Below, piece by piece: positions 30,407 through 38,549 of a stretch of 64,000 nucleotides of DNA. The stretch covers positions 16,375-80,374 of the forward strand of contig NZ_QBBX01000004.1 in NCBI RefSeq assembly GCF_003073175.1, read 5' to 3'. The notes below the pieces were generated by a model, which did not search any database, was not told the DNA's origin, and worked only from the letters and a program-made list of their open reading frames with translations. Each line of letters opens with the position of its first letter. Position 1 is the first letter of the stretch. Origin of the DNA: Peribacillus acanthi (GTDB lineage Bacteria > Bacillota > Bacilli > Bacillales > DSM-1321). Position numbers and translations under genes: made by a program.

Positions 30407-31171
30407 TTACAAATGTTTTTTCATGATGTTCTTAATTTTATAGAGAGCCTTTGAATGAATTTGAGAAATCCTAGAGGTTGACAAATTTAGAACTTGTCCG
30501 ATTTCAGTTAAGGTTAGCTCTTCTTTATAAAATAATTGTAATACCATCTGTTCGTTATTATTCAAAGTTGAAATAACCTTAGCCAATTCATTGTACAATT
30601 CGTTCTTGACCATTGATTCTTCAGGCAATATAGCCTTTTCATCTTTAATATGAAAACTAGCTCCTTCTTTCTCATCCAAATCTTGTGGATTATCATCTAT
30701 CGATAAAACACTGGAAAAGAAACTTTCATTCATAGTCGAAATTACATCTGACTCAGTTAAATCTGTCGCGTTAGCAATTTCCTCAACTGTCACATTTCTC
30801 ATAAATTTATGTTCTAACAATTCAATGGCAGCTTCTATTTTCTTAGCTTTTTCTCTAGTACTTCTTGGTAACCAATCTTCCTTCCGCAACCCATCAATGA
30901 TTGCTCCCCTAATTCTAAATGAGGCGTATGTATCAAATTTTAAATCTCTATTTGGATCAAATCGTTCTAAAGCATCAAACAAGCCCATCAAACCTAGGCT
31001 TCTCAGTTCGTCTCGACTCACATTTTTAGGTAGATTGACCGAAATCCTTTGAACATGATAAGAGACTAGTGGCATATATCTCTTGACTAAAATGTCTCCT
31101 GCTTGAGGATCTCTGCAGTCAATCCACTTATTCCATTGTAACTGCTCTTCTCCATTAACCAGTTGAGACAT
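30407..31171 (-). CDS. sigD: RNA polymerase sigma factor SigD (flagellar sigma-28)
   Basis: SigD directs late flagellar, chemotaxis and autolysin genes. The 254-residue length equals that of B. subtilis SigD. Region 2 spans YMPLVSYHVQRISVNLP through FDTYASFRIRGAIIDGLR and DWLPRS; region 4 ends LTEIGQVLNLSTSRISQIHS. The start is the ATG at 31171, with a near-perfect TAGGAGGAAAAATA ribosome site; the longer frame upstream is rejected. A terminator and a TATAAT element lie upstream, so it may be partly uncoupled from the fla/che operon. Confidence 0.96.
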   Translation of the reverse strand: MSQLVNGEEQLQWNKWIDCRDPQAGDILVKRYMPLVSYHVQRISVNLPKNVSRDELRSLGLMGLFDALERFDPNRDLKFDTYASFRIRGAIIDGLRKEDWLPRSTREKAKKIEAAIELLEHKFMRNVTVEEIANATDLTESDVISTMNESFFSSVLSIDDNPQDLDEKEGASFHIKDEKAILPEESMVKNELYNELAKVISTLNNNEQMVLQLFYKEELTLTEIGQVLNLSTSRISQIHSKALYKIKNIMKKHL

Positions 31172-31219
31172 TATTTTTCCTCCTAACAATTCCAAAACCA
31201 AATATATTTCTACAAAATT

Positions 31220-31225
31220 ATTATA
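31220..31225 (-). promoter_or_regulatory. Possible -10 element for sigD
   Basis: TATAAT on the minus strand lies about 50 bases before sigD, downstream of the orf108 terminator. The -35 region is weak. A second weak pair (TTGTAA-N17-TCTTAT) lies further upstream. I found no SigD-type promoter sequence in this gap. Confidence 0.3.
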
Positions 31226-31339
31226 TCAAATCAGTATTCTGAATAATATAAATGGTTGGATAAGATGTTACAATTTTTCATATTACAACGAAAATAAGTA
31301 TTAAGCCCTAAGTACAAAATACCTAGATAAATTCAGGAT

Positions 31340-31375
31340 AAAAAATAGTCAGCTTAGTAGAATACTAGGCTGACT
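31340..31375 (-). terminator. Terminator between orf108 and sigD
   Basis: A 13-bp stem (AGTCAGCCTAGTA paired with TACTAAGCTGACT, one wobble, short loop) is followed by ATTTTTTA on the minus strand. It starts directly after the orf108 stop codon. It would separate sigD from the long fla/che transcript. Confidence 0.8.
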
Positions 31376-31702
31376 TTACTCATTATTTATTAAATCTTTT
31401 ATGTATTTAGAAACTTGCTCGATATCATCTTCAGAGAGAGGTTGATCATTTTCTTGAATAATTTCATCTTTAGCAGAAGTAAATTTCCTATCTGAAGGCA
31501 CATTTCGAGTCTCTTCAGAAAAGGATTGCAATGATTTCCCAAATAAATAGCGTACCACATATCCACTAATCCAGAATAAAAGAGCAACTATCAATGAATG
31601 AATGAACGTTTCAAATGGATAGTATTTGCTATAAGAGAGTGAAAAATATAAGAGAAAACCGAAAATAGAAAACAAAAAATTCACTAAAAATGTGCCGGCC
31701 AT
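31376..31702 (-). CDS. Uncharacterised small membrane protein after cheD
   Basis: This 108-residue protein has two membrane helices (about 4-24 and 33-55) and a 50-residue cytoplasmic tail with many Ser, Glu and Asp. Its ATG overlaps the cheD stop by one base (TAATG), so translation is coupled to cheD. It is the last gene before a terminator. I recognise no family. B. subtilis has sigD directly after cheD, so this gene is an insertion relative to that genome. The tail (SEDDIEQVSKYIKDLINNE) looks helical. A role in chemotaxis or flagellar function is only an inference from position. Confidence 0.72.
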   Translation of the reverse strand: MAGTFLVNFLFSIFGFLLYFSLSYSKYYPFETFIHSLIVALLFWISGYVVRYLFGKSLQSFSEETRNVPSDRKFTSAKDEIIQENDQPLSEDDIEQVSKYIKDLINNE

Positions 31703-32199
31703 TATATTTCGGCTACCCCTTTATTTACAGTCCTTATATTTAATAAAGTAGTATGAGGATTAAACTCTATAGTTCTACCATTATTTCCCCCTACATCTTC
31801 TGAGATAAGGGGAATGCGTAGTGTTTTTAGAGTATCTTTGACTGCTTCGACATTTCTTGGTCCAATACGCATCAAATCATTACCAGTGGAAAACTGAAAC
31901 ATTTGCGCACCGCCAGCAATTTTTGCCTTTAATGAAGTAGACCTAGCACCTTCTAGCATAAGTCTATTCACTAATTCTTTAACCCCTGTATCAGCATATT
32001 TTGCAACATTAATTTGGCCTTCCTTGCCCATTGTGGAATCAGGAAGCATGACATGTACCATTCCAGCAAGCTCTTTTGCGGTGTCATAAATTACAACACC
32101 TACACAAGACCCAAGACCAGCTGTACGTATTAGGTGTGGTGATTTCACAATATTCATATCTGCAATCCCCACCTTTACAACGTTAATTGTTGTATTCAT
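31702..32199 (-). CDS. cheD: Chemoreceptor glutamine deamidase CheD
   Basis: CheD deamidates receptor glutamines and, in Bacillus, binds CheC to raise its phosphatase activity. The 165-residue product has [20 protein letters not shown], the catalytic Cys in [11 protein letters not shown], and the catalytic His in MVHVMLPDS. The [10 protein letters not shown] stretch follows. I chose the ATG at 32199, which has TTTGGGAG upstream, so it overlaps the end of cheC by 17 bases; the longer frame is not supported. Confidence 0.95.
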   Translation of the reverse strand: MNTTINVVKVGIADMNIVKSPHLIRTAGLGSCVGVVIYDTAKELAGMVHVMLPDSTMGKEGQINVAKYADTGVKELVNRLMLEGARSTSLKAKIAGGAQMFQFSTGNDLMRIGPRNVEAVKDTLKTLRIPLISEDVGGNNGRTIEFNPHTTLLNIRTVNKGVAEI

Positions 32200-32833
32200 C
32201 GATTGGTACTCCCAAAGAAGCAAAAATGGTTTCAAATGAAGCAGGATCAGGGATTAAGAAGAAATGACCGTCAAATGATTCATTTTTATCTTCTTCTTCA
32301 AAAATGGCAGTGTCAATTACTATTGCAAAATCGCTGACTTGTGATAGTTCTAATAATCCAAAACTGATGACGGCTCCCACCATGTCAATGGATAATTGAG
32401 GTACAGATGGATAAAGGTTTAGTTGTGTAAAATCAGACAGAGAGGATAGATAAGACCCTGATAGGATATTACCTAACTCCTGCAGAGCAGAAACAGCTAG
32501 TTCTGGATAGGTAGAATAATTATTGTATTTACAATCTAATCCCGTCATTAGTTTTATGAAATGCTCTGCCTGATTTAGAGATAAAACAAAGAACATACTC
32601 CCAGGCGCTTCGCCTTCAATTCTTAAAAAAACAGACGCAACTATATTTTCAGGACCACCGGCAAGATCCATCATTTCATCAAATGAAACAATTCTTACAT
32701 CCGGAACCTTCATATCTACTTTCCTATCTAATAGGGTAGAAAGGGCCGTTGCTGCATGTCCAGCCCCAATATTACCAACCTCTTTTAATATATCTAAATG
32801 AATTGAATTGATTCTTTCAATGAAAGAAGGCAT
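32183..32833 (-). CDS. cheC: CheY-P phosphatase CheC
   Basis: CheC dephosphorylates CheY-P and, with CheD, forms an adaptation loop in Bacillus chemotaxis. The 216-residue product has two CheC/CheX/FliY active-site helices with paired Glu and Asn: [18 protein letters not shown] near residue 15 and [16 protein letters not shown] near 115. The ATG at 32833 follows the cheW stop by a few bases, with GGGGAG overlapping the end of cheW. Confidence 0.95.
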   Translation of the reverse strand: MPSFIERINSIHLDILKEVGNIGAGHAATALSTLLDRKVDMKVPDVRIVSFDEMMDLAGGPENIVASVFLRIEGEAPGSMFFVLSLNQAEHFIKLMTGLDCKYNNYSTYPELAVSALQELGNILSGSYLSSLSDFTQLNLYPSVPQLSIDMVGAVISFGLLELSQVSDFAIVIDTAIFEEEDKNESFDGHFFLIPDPASFETIFASLGVPIDEYNN

Positions 32834-32836
32834 TAC

Positions 32837-33304
32837 TTATTCATCTCCCCAAGCATTACTTTGCTCTAAGGGATGTAAAACTTTCTCTAGGTTAATCAAA
32901 ATTAATAACCTTTTTTCTATTTTTGCAACACCGTTAATAAAATCGGCTTCAATGGTTCCAACGACTTCAGGTTGAGGCTCTATATTACTAAGGGGTATGT
33001 CAATTACATCGTTAGCTGCATCAACAATCAATCCAACATCCATATCCGTCAAGGATACTATAATAATCCTAGTGGATTCTGAATATGGTGCTTCCTCCAT
33101 ATCAAATCTTGACCGTAAATCGATGATTGGAGTTACTAAGCCTCGTAGATTAATAACTCCTTTAACGAAGTTCACTGTGCGTGGGACCCTAGTAATATGC
33201 TGTACTTTTTCAATTGAACGAACTTGACTAACAGGAATCGCATATTCCTTCCCATTGAGCTGAAAGACAATAACTTTACTCTCAGCTGTAACTGTTTGAG
33301 TCAT
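32837..33304 (-). CDS. cheW: Chemotaxis coupling protein CheW
   Basis: CheW links receptors to CheA. The 155-residue protein is a single CheW domain of two SH3-like barrels: VIVFQLNGKEYAIPVSQVRS, ITRVPRTVNFVKGVINLRG and VTPIIDLRSRF are the hallmarks. It lies between cheA and cheC with tight spacing. Confidence 0.97.
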   Translation of the reverse strand: MTQTVTAESKVIVFQLNGKEYAIPVSQVRSIEKVQHITRVPRTVNFVKGVINLRGLVTPIIDLRSRFDMEEAPYSESTRIIIVSLTDMDVGLIVDAANDVIDIPLSNIEPQPEVVGTIEADFINGVAKIEKRLLILINLEKVLHPLEQSNAWGDE

Positions 33305-33342
33305 AATTTAGCCTCCCATTTCCCCACATATTTAATTGCGCT

Positions 33343-35400
33343 TTATTTTATTAATGCATTACAATCTATAATTAGAGCGACCTGCCCATCACCCAATATG
33401 GTAGCACCTGAAATTGCAAATACAGAATTTAAATAGTTTCCAAGAGATTTTAATACGATTTCTTGTTGACCAATAAATGAATCTACTATTAATCCAGCCA
33501 TCTTATCTCCTTTTCTTACAATTACAACTGAGTAGAATTCATCACCATCATCAAATAATGGAACCTCAAAAGTATCTTTCAAGTCAATTAATGGTACTAC
33601 CCTTCCACGGAAATCAATGACTTGTTGATTATGGGCATTCATCACTTCACTTTTACGAACAATGGCCGTTTCAATAATAGAAGAAAGTGGAATAGCAAAT
33701 TTTTCTTTTTGAATTTCAACAAGCATGACTGAAATGATTGATAGTGTTAATGGAAGCTGGATAGAAAATACAGACCCCTCACCCAACTTAGAGTCTATTG
33801 ACACAGAACCTCCCAGCGACTCAATCGTACTTTTTACGACATCTAGTCCAACACCACGTCCAGAAACATCAGAAATCTTTTCCGCAGTTGAAAATCCAGA
33901 TGCAAAGATTAATTCATAAACTTGACGATCAGTCATAGAAGTAGCACCTTGTTCTGAAACAATACCTTTTGAAATTGCTTTCTTAAGAACACGCTCTCTA
34001 CTAATTCCGGCTCCATCATCTTCGATTTCAATGAACACGTGATTTCCACTATGATATGCTTTTAAAACAACTGTGCCTTCTTCATTCTTTCCGGCTTTAG
34101 TTCTCTCTTCTGGCATTTCGACACCGTGATCGATTGCGTTTCTAAGTAAATGTACTAAAGGATCACCAATTTCATCGATGACTGTTCTATCAAGCTCTGT
34201 TTCAGCACCAATAATTTCCAGGTTAATTTTTTTGTTTAAATCCCTAGCAAGCTGACGAACCATTCTCGGGAATCGGTTGAATACAGTTTCCACTTGAACC
34301 ATCCTCATATTGAGAATAATATTCTGAAGATCACCCGTAACACGAGACATTCTCTCTACTGTTTCATGTAGTTCGGAATTATCTAAATCCCTTGAGATTT
34401 GTTCAAGTCGCCCACGATCGATGACTAGCTCTTCAAATAAATTCATCAATATATCTAATCGTTCAATATTTACACGAATGGTTTTATTAGAAATTTGATT
34501 ATTTTTTTTATTATTCGACTTCTCAGAATGGACTTCCGCTTGCTTTTCAGGAACTTCTGTAACCTGTGTTTCTAGTTTTGTCTCTTCAATTACCTCTTGC
34601 TCTGTATGTATTATATTTTTCAGTTCTTCCAGGTGTAATAACCTAATATTTACTTGTTGAACTTCAGAAACTTTCATAACCTTTTTCTGAATATCCACTG
34701 CTGCTTCTTTCGAAACAATCGTCACAGTAAACTCGGAATCAAACTGCTCTTCTTCTAATTGGTCCGTAGACGGATTAGATTTTATAACTTCCCCTATTTT
34801 TTCAAGGACTTCAAAAACCATAAATACTCTTGCTGCTTTTAGTAAACAATCTTCTCGAAGATTTACTGTTATTTCAAAAGTATCAAAACCTTGCTCTTTA
34901 GATTGTTCAATCACAGTTAACTCAAATTCATCATAAAGACTTTTCACTGTCACTTGATGGTCAGCTGTCACTGCTGTAGCTGACACTTGAGCTTGTGAAG
35001 AGACCGCTTTTAAAGGAGATTCTCCATTCTCTATCATTTTAAGCTTTTCAACTGTTTCTGAAACATCTCGCTTTCCATCACCACCTGTTGCAATGGACAT
35101 GACCATTTCCTCAAGGTGGTCTGTAGCTTCAAATACAACGTCTAATATTTGTGAATTCACTAGAATTTTTTGATTCCTAATACCATCCAGCACGTTCTCC
35201 ATCATGTGTGTCAAACGTGCCAAATCTTCATATCCCATAGTTGCAGACATTCCCTTAAGAGTGTGTGCTGATCGAAAAATCTCATTTACAATTGTTAGGT
35301 TTTCAGGGTTTTTTTCAAGTTCTAAAAGCTGCTCATTACATGTTTGAAGGTGTTCTTTACTTTCTTCAATAAAGACTTCTAAGTACTGATTCATATCCAT
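33343..35400 (-). CDS. cheA: Chemotaxis histidine kinase CheA
   Basis: CheA autophosphorylates and passes phosphate to CheY and CheB. The 685 residues show P1 with the phospho-accepting His46 in RSAHTLKGMSATMG; a P2 response-regulator-binding region (about 150-300); a linker rich in Glu, Lys and Asn; P3 dimerisation (about 315-375); a P4 kinase domain with HLLRNAIDHGVE (N box), DDGAGIS (G1) and GRGVGLDVV (G2); and a CheW-like P5. I chose the ATG at 35400, with GAGAGGTG eight bases upstream, giving MDMNQYLEVFIEES, the B. subtilis-type N-terminus. Confidence 0.97.
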   Translation of the reverse strand: MDMNQYLEVFIEESKEHLQTCNEQLLELEKNPENLTIVNEIFRSAHTLKGMSATMGYEDLARLTHMMENVLDGIRNQKILVNSQILDVVFEATDHLEEMVMSIATGGDGKRDVSETVEKLKMIENGESPLKAVSSQAQVSATAVTADHQVTVKSLYDEFELTVIEQSKEQGFDTFEITVNLREDCLLKAARVFMVFEVLEKIGEVIKSNPSTDQLEEEQFDSEFTVTIVSKEAAVDIQKKVMKVSEVQQVNIRLLHLEELKNIIHTEQEVIEETKLETQVTEVPEKQAEVHSEKSNNKKNNQISNKTIRVNIERLDILMNLFEELVIDRGRLEQISRDLDNSELHETVERMSRVTGDLQNIILNMRMVQVETVFNRFPRMVRQLARDLNKKINLEIIGAETELDRTVIDEIGDPLVHLLRNAIDHGVEMPEERTKAGKNEEGTVVLKAYHSGNHVFIEIEDDGAGISRERVLKKAISKGIVSEQGATSMTDRQVYELIFASGFSTAEKISDVSGRGVGLDVVKSTIESLGGSVSIDSKLGEGSVFSIQLPLTLSIISVMLVEIQKEKFAIPLSSIIETAIVRKSEVMNAHNQQVIDFRGRVVPLIDLKDTFEVPLFDDGDEFYSVVIVRKGDKMAGLIVDSFIGQQEIVLKSLGNYLNSVFAISGATILGDGQVALIIDCNALIK

Positions 35401-35421
35401 AATTTTCACACCTCTCGAGAT

Positions 35422-36510
35422 TTAACAATATTTCACAATACAATCTGCAATGCTCTCAACATGTTCTATCTCATCAACAAGATTAGTAGCAATCGCTGCT
35501 TTTGGCATCCCAAATACAATTGAACTTTCTTGCGACTCTGCAATAGATTTAACATTCAAGTTTTTCTTTAATTCTATTAATCCCTGTGAACCATCGGAAC
35601 CCATTCCCGTCATGACGACCGAAATAGCGGAATAATCAGATAATAGACTGATAGATTCGAACATAACATCAACTGAGGGACGATGACCGTTTCTTTGTGC
35701 TGAATTGTCTAGCTGGACAGCAAGGCTATTCCCTATTTTTCTAACTTTCAAATGAAACCCTCCAGGGGCGATATAGGCAGTGCCATTTTGAACGATTTCA
35801 CCATCTTCCGCTTCTTTAACCTTAATTTGTGAAAGCGAATCTAATCGTGTTGCAAGAGACTTGGTAAAACCTGGTGGCATATGCTGGACAATAAAAATGG
35901 GTGCATTTAATTCTTTTGGCAGATTAGTAAGGACATGCTGAAGTGCCCTTGGGCCCCCAGTAGAGGTGCCTATGCACACTACTTTTTTCCCAGTAGGTAT
36001 CCATGAATTTTTATAAGTAGTAAATTTCTTTAGTTCTATTCTACTATAATCTTTTGTTTCTGACAGTGATGTTTTTGGAGAAAATGCGTTTTTTTGTAAT
36101 CTTGATAGGTTCGCTTCACTAGCTTGTAACACTTTTTGGATAAGTTCTTCCTTTATTTTGTGTAAGTCTAATGAAATTGCGCCAGATGGTTTTGTAATAA
36201 AGTCAAATGCACCATACTGCATAGCTATCAACGTGTTTTCAGCACCTTTTGCTGTGGTGCTGGATAACATAATTACTGGAGTTGGACATTCTTCCATAAT
36301 TCTTTTTAATGCCTCAATACCGTTCATAATTGGCATTTCAACGTCCATTGTAACAACATCGGGGTTTAGTTTTTTAATCTTTGTTATTGCATCTTCCCCG
36401 TTTCTCGCAGTTCCTAATACTTCGATTCTATTATCCTCAGATAAAAAATCTGTAATTAGTTTTCTCATGAAAGCAGAATCTTCCACTATTAAAATTTTTA
36501 TTTTTTTCAT
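35422..36510 (-). CDS. cheB: Receptor methylesterase CheB
   Basis: CheB demethylates receptor glutamates when phosphorylated by CheA. From the ATG at 36510 it has 362 residues: a receiver domain (about 1-125) with the phosphorylation Asp56 in VVTMDVEMP, a linker (about 130-175), and a methylesterase domain. The esterase triad regions are GTSTGGPRALQHV (Ser), IVQHMPPGFTKSL (His) and VMTGMGSDGSQG (Asp). I chose this ATG over the GTG at 36531 because AGTAGGG lies upstream and MKKIKILIVEDSAFMR matches the family. Confidence 0.95.
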   Translation of the reverse strand: MKKIKILIVEDSAFMRKLITDFLSEDNRIEVLGTARNGEDAITKIKKLNPDVVTMDVEMPIMNGIEALKRIMEECPTPVIMLSSTTAKGAENTLIAMQYGAFDFITKPSGAISLDLHKIKEELIQKVLQASEANLSRLQKNAFSPKTSLSETKDYSRIELKKFTTYKNSWIPTGKKVVCIGTSTGGPRALQHVLTNLPKELNAPIFIVQHMPPGFTKSLATRLDSLSQIKVKEAEDGEIVQNGTAYIAPGGFHLKVRKIGNSLAVQLDNSAQRNGHRPSVDVMFESISLLSDYSAISVVMTGMGSDGSQGLIELKKNLNVKSIAESQESSIVFGMPKAAIATNLVDEIEHVESIADCIVKYC

Positions 36511-36520
36511 AGTCAAATCC

Positions 36521-37390
36521 CTACTTCCCACTGAAAAAATGTGTTAATCTTCCTATAAAATTATTCTTCCTAATATTGATGGATTCGTTTAATGCCTGCC
36601 TAGAATAGCGATCTGCCATTTGCTTAATCCCGATGGATATATCTGAATTAGGATACATCATCAGGAATGGGACTTGCCTTGAAACCGCTTTTGATACAGT
36701 CCTATCGTCTGGAAGGTACCCAAGAGGGATAATCTCAGTATTTAAGAATTTCTTGACTGCATTCTGTAATCTAGAAATCGTTTCTTTTCCTTCTTTTTGA
36801 TTATGTACCCTATTGCATACGAGATAAATAGGGGTCTCGCTAATGTGAGAATGAAGATATTTTAATATAGAATAACCATCCATCACAGAGGTAGGCTCTG
36901 GTGTAGTTATGGTAATAAGCTCATCTACACATTGGACAAATTGAGAGGATTCCTTCGATATTCCCGCTCCCATGTCAAAGATAATATAATCATATTGCTC
37001 TAGGACTGACTGTAATTGTTGACTAAATCGATTAAACTGAGATTCATCCATCGAAAATACATACGAGAGTCCAGTTCCTCCACTAATAAACGAAATGTTC
37101 TCTGGACCTTTTGTAATAACTTCTTGAAGAGAAAGATTCCTACTAAAAAAATCAGTAATGTTTTTCTCTGAGGAAATTCCTAAAAGAATATCTATGTTAC
37201 CCATTCCTATATCCATATCGAAAAGGAGAACGCGATAACCCAATTGTGACAATGATATTGAAAAATTTAACGAGAAATTGGATTTACCAACTCCACCCTT
37301 CCCACTAATCACTGCAATTGCTTTCGCTATTTTCACTTCGGTATTTCCATTTCTAAAGCGATTTCGTAATCCCTCAGCTTGATCTCTCAT
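36521..37390 (-). CDS. flhG: Flagellar number regulator FlhG (YlxH), MinD-like ATPase
   Basis: FlhG is a ParA/MinD-type ATPase that works with FlhF to set flagellar number and pattern. The 289-residue product has an N-terminal DQAEGLRNRFR stretch of the kind that activates FlhF GTPase. The deviant Walker A motif GKGGVGKSN, LLFDMDIGMGNID and the MinD-like C-terminal amphipathic helix near INIRKNNFIGRLTHFF follow. I chose the ATG at 37390, with GGAG upstream; the gene overlaps the end of flhF by 17 bases. B. subtilis names it ylxH. Confidence 0.93.
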   Translation of the reverse strand: MRDQAEGLRNRFRNGNTEVKIAKAIAVISGKGGVGKSNFSLNFSISLSQLGYRVLLFDMDIGMGNIDILLGISSEKNITDFFSRNLSLQEVITKGPENISFISGGTGLSYVFSMDESQFNRFSQQLQSVLEQYDYIIFDMGAGISKESSQFVQCVDELITITTPEPTSVMDGYSILKYLHSHISETPIYLVCNRVHNQKEGKETISRLQNAVKKFLNTEIIPLGYLPDDRTVSKAVSRQVPFLMMYPNSDISIGIKQMADRYSRQALNESINIRKNNFIGRLTHFFSGK

Positions 37391-38549
37391 GTTTGTCTGC
37401 TCCAAAAATGTTGTTCAAAATAAATTCGGGATCCGCCTTTATTATATCTTCTGGAACATTTTGTCCATTTGTAATATAGGCTGTCGTAAAATGATAATTC
37501 AAAATCATATTGTACATTGCCCCAAAAGATTGCGTTTCATCCATTTTAGTGAAGATGACTTGATGAATTGGAATCAATGAAAACTGATGATAAATGTCCT
37601 CCATATCCTTTTGTTTGGAAGTTAGCGAAAGAACTAGATATGTTTCCATATCGTTTTCAAAATCAATAAGCTTTTTTAAATCCTTTACATATTCTTGATT
37701 CCTAAAATTCCTACCTGCAGTATCTATGAATACTAAGTCATAATGGTTAAAACGCTCTGTGGCCTTCTTAAAATCCTCAAGATTATAGGCGACTTCTACA
37801 GGCACGTTTAATATTTTTGCGTATGTTTGCAGTTGATCTATGGCTGCAATTCTATAAGTATCAGTAGTTATAAATGCAACCTTCTTTTGATGTTTTATTA
37901 CTTGCTCTGCAGCCAATTTGGCTAGTGTAGTCGTTTTGCCTACTCCTGTAGGACCTACAACATTAATAAATTTTTTAATAAATAACGGTTTTTCTGTCAT
38001 AACTGATTGTAAGTTCACTAACATTCTGGTCTTAGCTTTTTCTTTAGCAATATCATTTGTCCACTCTTCCTTCGATGATGACCAATCCGTCAATAGTTCT
38101 TCCATCAAATCTGTTCTAATTTGATTCGATATTTCTTGTTCAATTAACATCGTATTGATTTGTTCAAGGATTTCTGGATATATTGCTTGATTAGCTTTTT
38201 GATTAAGCTGCTTTACAATCTGTTTTAATTCATTAATTTCCTTTAATATTTCACCTTGAGGCTCTTGGAAATTATTTTTGACGTCCGAAGTATCTATTAA
38301 TGGCTTGCTGCTAGTATTTATTTCAAGATTAATTTTCTTGTTTTTTTCTTTTACTTTTGGTATTTGGTGTTCTTGTTGGTTGGAGTCAACACCAGCAATA
38401 ACCTCAATGTTTCTTTTCTTAAACAATCCTAAGAAACCACCTGAATATACTACTTTTGAATTGAGTATAACTGCATCGTTACCCAATTCATACCGGACAA
38501 GCTTCATTGCTTCACCCATTGAAGGAGCAACGTATTTTTTTACCTTCAT
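37374..38549 (-). CDS. flhF: Flagellar placement GTPase FlhF
   Basis: FlhF is an SRP-type GTPase that guides where flagella are built. The 391-residue protein opens MKVKKYVAPSMGEAMKLVRY, has a charged B domain (about 60-140) and an N domain, then the NG GTPase domain. That domain contains [16 protein letters not shown], the TDTYRIAAIDQL motif, FIDTAGRN and FTKMDE. Its ATG overlaps the flhA TGA (ATGA), so translation is coupled. Confidence 0.95.
   Translation of the reverse strand: MKVKKYVAPSMGEAMKLVRYELGNDAVILNSKVVYSGGFLGLFKKRNIEVIAGVDSNQQEHQIPKVKEKNKKINLEINTSSKPLIDTSDVKNNFQEPQGEILKEINELKQIVKQLNQKANQAIYPEILEQINTMLIEQEISNQIRTDLMEELLTDWSSSKEEWTNDIAKEKAKTRMLVNLQSVMTEKPLFIKKFINVVGPTGVGKTTTLAKLAAEQVIKHQKKVAFITTDTYRIAAIDQLQTYAKILNVPVEVAYNLEDFKKATERFNHYDLVFIDTAGRNFRNQEYVKDLKKLIDFENDMETYLVLSLTSKQKDMEDIYHQFSLIPIHQVIFTKMDETQSFGAMYNMILNYHFTTAYITNGQNVPEDIIKADPEFILNNIFGADKHERSS

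Noticed and set aside
36511..36531. Longer CheB start at the GTG at 36531.
   Set aside because: The ATG at 36510 gives the family N-terminus and has AGTAGGG upstream.
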